Notes under the pieces: model-generated
Seen by the model: only the letters and a program-made list of their open reading frames with translations
What the model was told of the DNA's origin: nothing
The model's database searches: none
From: Xanthobacter autotrophicus
GTDB taxonomy: Bacteria > Pseudomonadota > Alphaproteobacteria > Rhizobiales > Xanthobacteraceae
NCBI RefSeq assembly: GCF_043194295.1
Contig: NZ_JBAFVK010000017.1
Reading direction: 5' to 3' (one strand)
Length of the DNA: 64,000 nt
Position numbers and translations under genes: made by a program
Part shown: positions 61,268 through 64,000 of the stretch, piece by piece
How the letters are laid out: each line of letters starts with the position of its first letter
Numbering within the stretch: the stretch's first letter is position 1

Positions 61268-61540
61268 ATGGCAGGTTCGCAGGAAGCGGGTTCCAACGTG
61301 GCGGGTTCCAAGGGGGCGCGGCACGGCGGCAATCTCTTCACGGTCTTGAGTGCGACCGCGCTCATCGCCACCGAGGCCCTCGCCACGGCCGTCGCCGCCG
61401 GCTGGGCGCTGGCGGGCCTGCTCAATCTGGGCGACGTGGGTGAATATGCCCTGATGGGCCTGTTCAGCCTGGCCGCGGTTTATGTGAGCGTCATCTATTT
61501 CCGCCGCGCCGTGCGCGTGGAGGCGTCCCTCACCGTCTGA
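61268..61540 (+). CDS. Small two-helix membrane protein
   Basis: A 90-residue protein. The first 22 residues are polar with a repeated GS motif (AGSQEAGSNVAGSKGARHGG), then two hydrophobic helices: LFTVLSATALIATEALATAV-AAGWALAGLL and EYALMGLFSLAAVYVSVIYF, ending in a basic RRAVRVEASLTV. The DNA for the N-terminus repeats GGCAGGTTCGCAGGAAGCGG-like units. Similar small inner-membrane proteins are common in Hyphomicrobiales; function unknown. It is convergent with the nitroreductase gene 7 bases away. Confidence 0.72.
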   Translation: MAGSQEAGSNVAGSKGARHGGNLFTVLSATALIATEALATAVAAGWALAGLLNLGDVGEYALMGLFSLAAVYVSVIYFRRAVRVEASLTV

Positions 61541-61546
61541 ATCGCC

Positions 61547-62200
61547 TCAGGGCGCCGGCCGCCACCGCGTGACGATCTGGTCAAGCTGGGGGCGGGGACG
61601 GTCTTCGGCTTTGGCCGCCGGCCGGCCGATATGGAGGAAGCCGGCCACCTGTTCCCCCGCCGCGACGCCGAGCAGGGCAGCGGCGTCCGGATCGCGGCCG
61701 GGCCATTTCAGCAGCCACAGGGCGGAAAAGCCCATGGCACTGGCTGCAATCACCAAGTTCATTGCGGCAGCGCCCGCCGACAGCACCTGGTTGAGCTCGG
61801 GAATCTTGGCCGCCGGATCGGTGCGGCTCACCACGATCACCGTCACCGGGGCACGCAGCAGATAGTCACGCCACATATGCGCCTTCTCCGGCGCAAGGCC
61901 GGGGTTCTGCGCGGCATAGAGCGCGTCCAGCCGGTCGCCGGCGGCGGCGCGGGCCTCCCCCTCGATCACGATGAAGCGCCACGGCACCAGCCGGCCGTGG
62001 TCCGGCACCCGGGCGGCGATGCCGAGCATGCGGTCGAGTTCGGCGCTGTCCGGCCCCGGTTCCACCAGCGCGCGCAGGGGCAGGGAACGGCGTGTTTCCA
62101 GCAGCGCCAGCGTCTGCGGCGAGGGGGCCACCGCGATGGGCGCGAGCGGCGCGCTGGCGGTGGTGCTCTGGTGATGGTGGCGGGGAACCGACTGCGTCAT
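61547..62200 (-). CDS. Nitroreductase family protein (YdjA-like)
   Basis: A 217-residue FMN-dependent nitroreductase-fold protein. FMN-phosphate motif LLETRRSLPLRALVEPGPDS (RRS near residue 37), RVPDHGRLVPWRFIVIEGEA, then LSAGAAAMNLVIAASAMGFSALWL and a C-terminal GEQVAGFLHIGRPAAKAEDRP read in parts. The short size and the HGRL-PW segment match YdjA/TdsD-like minimal nitroreductases. Natural substrate unknown. The N-terminus before residue 28 is a variable His/Ser/Pro tail, so the true start could be slightly downstream. Confidence 0.9.
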   Translation of the reverse strand: MTQSVPRHHHQSTTASAPLAPIAVAPSPQTLALLETRRSLPLRALVEPGPDSAELDRMLGIAARVPDHGRLVPWRFIVIEGEARAAAGDRLDALYAAQNPGLAPEKAHMWRDYLLRAPVTVIVVSRTDPAAKIPELNQVLSAGAAAMNLVIAASAMGFSALWLLKWPGRDPDAAALLGVAAGEQVAGFLHIGRPAAKAEDRPRPQLDQIVTRWRPAP

Positions 62201-62836
62201 GGGTCTTCCTGTCGCGGGCGACCGTGGAGGCCGAGTGTGCGCACCGATCGGATTCCAACGCTACCTGACCTGACAGCGCACTCTCTACTTCTGAAGTCCG
62301 GAGCGGGATCCGCGCGGATGGGTCCTTCCGGGCGGCTCCGGCTGTTGCGCGAGAAACACGCGCGTTCCGTGCGCCAAGTGGAGAAAAACCCCGAGGAACA
62401 CCGGAGTGCGACAATAGAAATGGAGTTGTTCCACATGCCCGACGGAGCGGAATGGGCCACGCCGCGCGGCTTTTTCCAGGCAAACGCCCTGGCGCTCCTC
62501 ATGGACGCTCCGCACGGCGCTCTTGCCGCCACTTCAGGGCCCTCGCGGTCCCGCTCCACACAGAGCGACTGCCAGCCCAACATTCATGTACCAAAGCGAG
62601 GCAGATGTGTTAGTCTGTTTGTTGGCCGGAGGAGTGCGCCCATTGTCATGGGTCCTGTTTCCGGCCTGTCCATTAGGCTGCGAGGCGAGACGCGGGTGGC
62701 TGGATTGAGCGTTGTGCGAAGGCGGAGTTTAAGTCGCCCAGACCGTGCAAGTTAAAGCACGAACAAACGCATTTTCATCCGGCAGTGGTGGATGGCCCTA
62801 AGCCAAAATTGGCGACTGACCTCAACGGAAATACAC
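62201..62836. other. Long intergenic region upstream of the cold-shock gene
   Basis: 636 bases between divergent nitroreductase and cold-shock genes. No frame in it shows gene-like translation. Its last 110 bases are the least GC-rich part and contain GTGC-N8-GCAC at 62745-62760 and several A-rich patches, consistent with a structured cold-shock leader, but no promoter could be fixed by eye. Confidence 0.5.
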
Positions 62837-63523
62837 ATGAGCCGTAACCGAGACTTCCGAGAGCCGCGCCGCCGTGGCTTTGATGACGACTTTGCGCCGC
62901 CGCGTGATCGCGGCTTCGGAGGGGACCGTCCGTTTTCTTCGCCCAGCAGCAGCAGCAGCTTCAGCGCACCCGCCCCCTCCGGCCCGCCGATCGACGCCAC
63001 CGTCAAGTGGTTCAACCCTGAAAAGGGCTTCGGCTTTGTCGAGCTCGCCGACGGCTCGGGTGACGTATTCCTGCACGCGCGTGCCCTCGAGGCCGCTGGC
63101 CAGGAGAGCGTGCCTCCCGGTTCCAAGCTCTCGGTCCGCGTAGGCCAGGGCCAGAAGGGCCGCCAGGTGACCGAAGTCCTGGAGGTTGATACCTCCACGG
63201 CTGAGGCAGCGCCTGCGCGTCGCAGCTTCGGCGCCGGTCCCGGTGCTGGCGGCGGCTTCGGCGGCGCCCCCCGCGCCGGCGGCGCGGGTCCCCGTGCGGC
63301 CACCGGCCCCACCGAGGAGCGCGTCGGCACCGTGAAGTGGTACAACCCCGACAAGGGTTTCGGCTTCATCGCGGTGGAAGGCGGCGGCAAGGACGTGTTC
63401 GTGCACGTCACCGTCATCTCGCGTTCCGGCCTCACCGACCTGGCCGAAGGCCAGCGCGTGGTGGTGCAGGTGGGCCAGGGTCCCAAGGGTCCTGAAGCCC
63501 GCGGCATCGAGCTCGCCGACTGA
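62837..63523 (+). CDS. Cold-shock protein with two CSD domains
   Basis: A 228-residue nucleic-acid-binding protein. An Arg/Asp- and Ser-rich N-terminus (RDFREPRRRGFDDDF) precedes CSD1 at about 53-117, a Gly/Ala-rich linker (GAGPGAGGGFGGAPRAGGAG) and CSD2 at about 161-226. RNP1 is KGFGFV (63-68) and KGFGFI (173-178); RNP2 is VFLH (77-80) and VFVH (187-190), so both domains look functional. Double-CSD proteins of this kind are characteristic of alphaproteobacteria. The ATG at 62837 begins MSRNRDF; upstream ATG at 62792 is less likely. Confidence 0.94.
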   Translation: MSRNRDFREPRRRGFDDDFAPPRDRGFGGDRPFSSPSSSSSFSAPAPSGPPIDATVKWFNPEKGFGFVELADGSGDVFLHARALEAAGQESVPPGSKLSVRVGQGQKGRQVTEVLEVDTSTAEAAPARRSFGAGPGAGGGFGGAPRAGGAGPRAATGPTEERVGTVKWYNPDKGFGFIAVEGGGKDVFVHVTVISRSGLTDLAEGQRVVVQVGQGPKGPEARGIELAD

Positions 63524-63533
63524 TCATTCATCC

Positions 63534-63560
63534 TCCCGCCGCCCTTCCGGGGCGGCGGGA
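63534..63560 (+). terminator. Hairpin after the cold-shock gene
   Basis: TCCCGCCGCCC (63534-63544), loop TTCCG, GGGCGGCGGGA (63550-63560): a perfect 11-bp stem without a T tail. Confidence 0.6.
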
Positions 63561-63629
63561 TTGGATCAACCGAACGGGCGAGGCTTCCCGCTTCGCCTGT
63601 TTTTGGCATTTCTGGAGTTCAAGACCAAA

Positions 63630-63821
63630 ATGGCGCAACAGGCAGAGGCCGACCTTTCGAGCCTGCTCGATCGACTCAAGGCGGCTCAACGAGACCTGGT
63701 ACTGACCGCAGCAAAGAGCACCGCCCTTCCTTCCGACGGCATGCTGCGCAAGATTTCCGAGCTGGAAGGCGCCATCGCCGCCACCGAGGCCCTCATCCAG
63801 GAAGAGGGCGACCGCCGCTGA
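63630..63821 (+). CDS. Small conserved alpha-helical protein
   Basis: A 63-residue protein, MAQQAEADLSSLLDRLKAAQ then RDLVLTAAKSTALPSDGMLR and a second helix KISELEGAIAATEALIQEEG. It looks like a helical hairpin and closely resembles short hypothetical proteins I know from Hyphomicrobiales. TGGAG lies 11 bases before the ATG at 63630; the frame is open 23 codons further upstream without similarity. Function unknown. Confidence 0.75.
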   Translation: MAQQAEADLSSLLDRLKAAQRDLVLTAAKSTALPSDGMLRKISELEGAIAATEALIQEEGDRR

Positions 63822-64000
63822 GCGTGTCCGCTTCCTGGTGTGGGGTTGCCGTCGCGTCCTGATCCGGCTCCGGGTGCGGAGCGGGTGGCGAGTCCCTGCG
63901 GTCGCGACGCCGGTGGACCGCCGTGTGAGCTGCGCGGCTCCCCGTTTTCTGTTCCCGTTGGCCAGCGCGGAGCGGTTGCGCGATTTCGGCATCAAGCGCG
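63822..64000. other. Window end without an assignable gene
   Basis: The last 179 bases show no convincing start or conserved frame on either strand. A gene may begin beyond the edge. Confidence 0.4.

Noticed and set aside
63528..63995. 155-codon minus-strand frame at the window end
   Set aside because: It lies antisense to the small conserved gene at 63630 and is Arg/Thr-rich without similarity.

Overview
The window is a continuous, high-GC, gene-dense chromosomal segment of an alphaproteobacterium. Gene content points to the Hyphomicrobiales and most likely the Xanthobacteraceae (Xanthobacter/Azorhizobium/Ancylobacter type). The clues are a DUF1236 secreted protein, a CarD regulator, a 465-residue AhcY, a PHA-granule-associated protein, an H2-sensing hydrogenase module, and intergenic palindromes of the kind common in this order. 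This placement is inference, since no rRNA or marker tree is available. I see no prophage, insertion sequence, CRISPR array, tRNA or rRNA.

Layout. 1-5.5 kb: housekeeping genes (ComM-like ATPase, methyltransferase, PHA-granule protein, gshB, yraN, rsmI). 5.6-11.8 kb: a compact hupT-hupU-hupV-hypF unit on the minus strand, encoding a histidine kinase, a regulatory [NiFe]-hydrogenase and a hydrogenase maturation factor. 11.8-15.6 kb: a secreted protein, alkB, a DUF1236 protein, a VOC protein and pncA. 15.6-19.1 kb: dnaK-dnaJ behind a sigma32-type promoter. 19.1-20.9 kb: a divergent NmrA-like oxidoreductase/TetR pair sharing three stacked operators. 20.9-25.5 kb: a PmtA-like methyltransferase, a histidine phosphatase coupled to pyrF, a double-DUF1330 protein, dapB and gpmA. 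25.7-32.7 kb: engB, a class A penicillin-binding protein, a proline-rich secreted protein and glnD. 32.9-38.7 kb: a valine-catabolism cluster (mmsB, acyl-CoA dehydrogenase, mmsA, divergent LysR) with a VapBC-type toxin-antitoxin pair inside it. 38.7-46.5 kb: rpmB, an alpha/beta hydrolase, dapE, a large MscS channel, a CAP-domain lipoprotein and an acyl-CoA synthetase. 46.6-49.1 kb: a HicAB pair and several small unknown genes. 49.1-52.2 kb: a TetR regulator facing a kinase/acyl-CoA dehydrogenase pair that together match the two halves of mammalian ACAD11. 52.4-64 kb: a UPF0104 membrane protein, kup, ahcY, carD, a tiny hydrophilic protein, a gamma-glutamyltransferase-like protein, a nitroreductase, a double cold-shock-domain protein and a small conserved protein.

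The points most worth a second look are these. (1) The H2-sensor module keeps the R. capsulatus order hupTUV-hypF but has no structural hydrogenase genes beside it. (2) A split ACAD11 system, probably for 4-hydroxy fatty acids, sits behind a perfect palindromic operator. (3) Three adjacent TGAAC-N3-GTTCA operators lie in one divergent promoter. (4) A toxin-antitoxin pair sits in the valine operon with one base between the toxin stop and the next start. (5) At least two families of dispersed intergenic palindromes are present. No clearly novel defence or mobile system was found.
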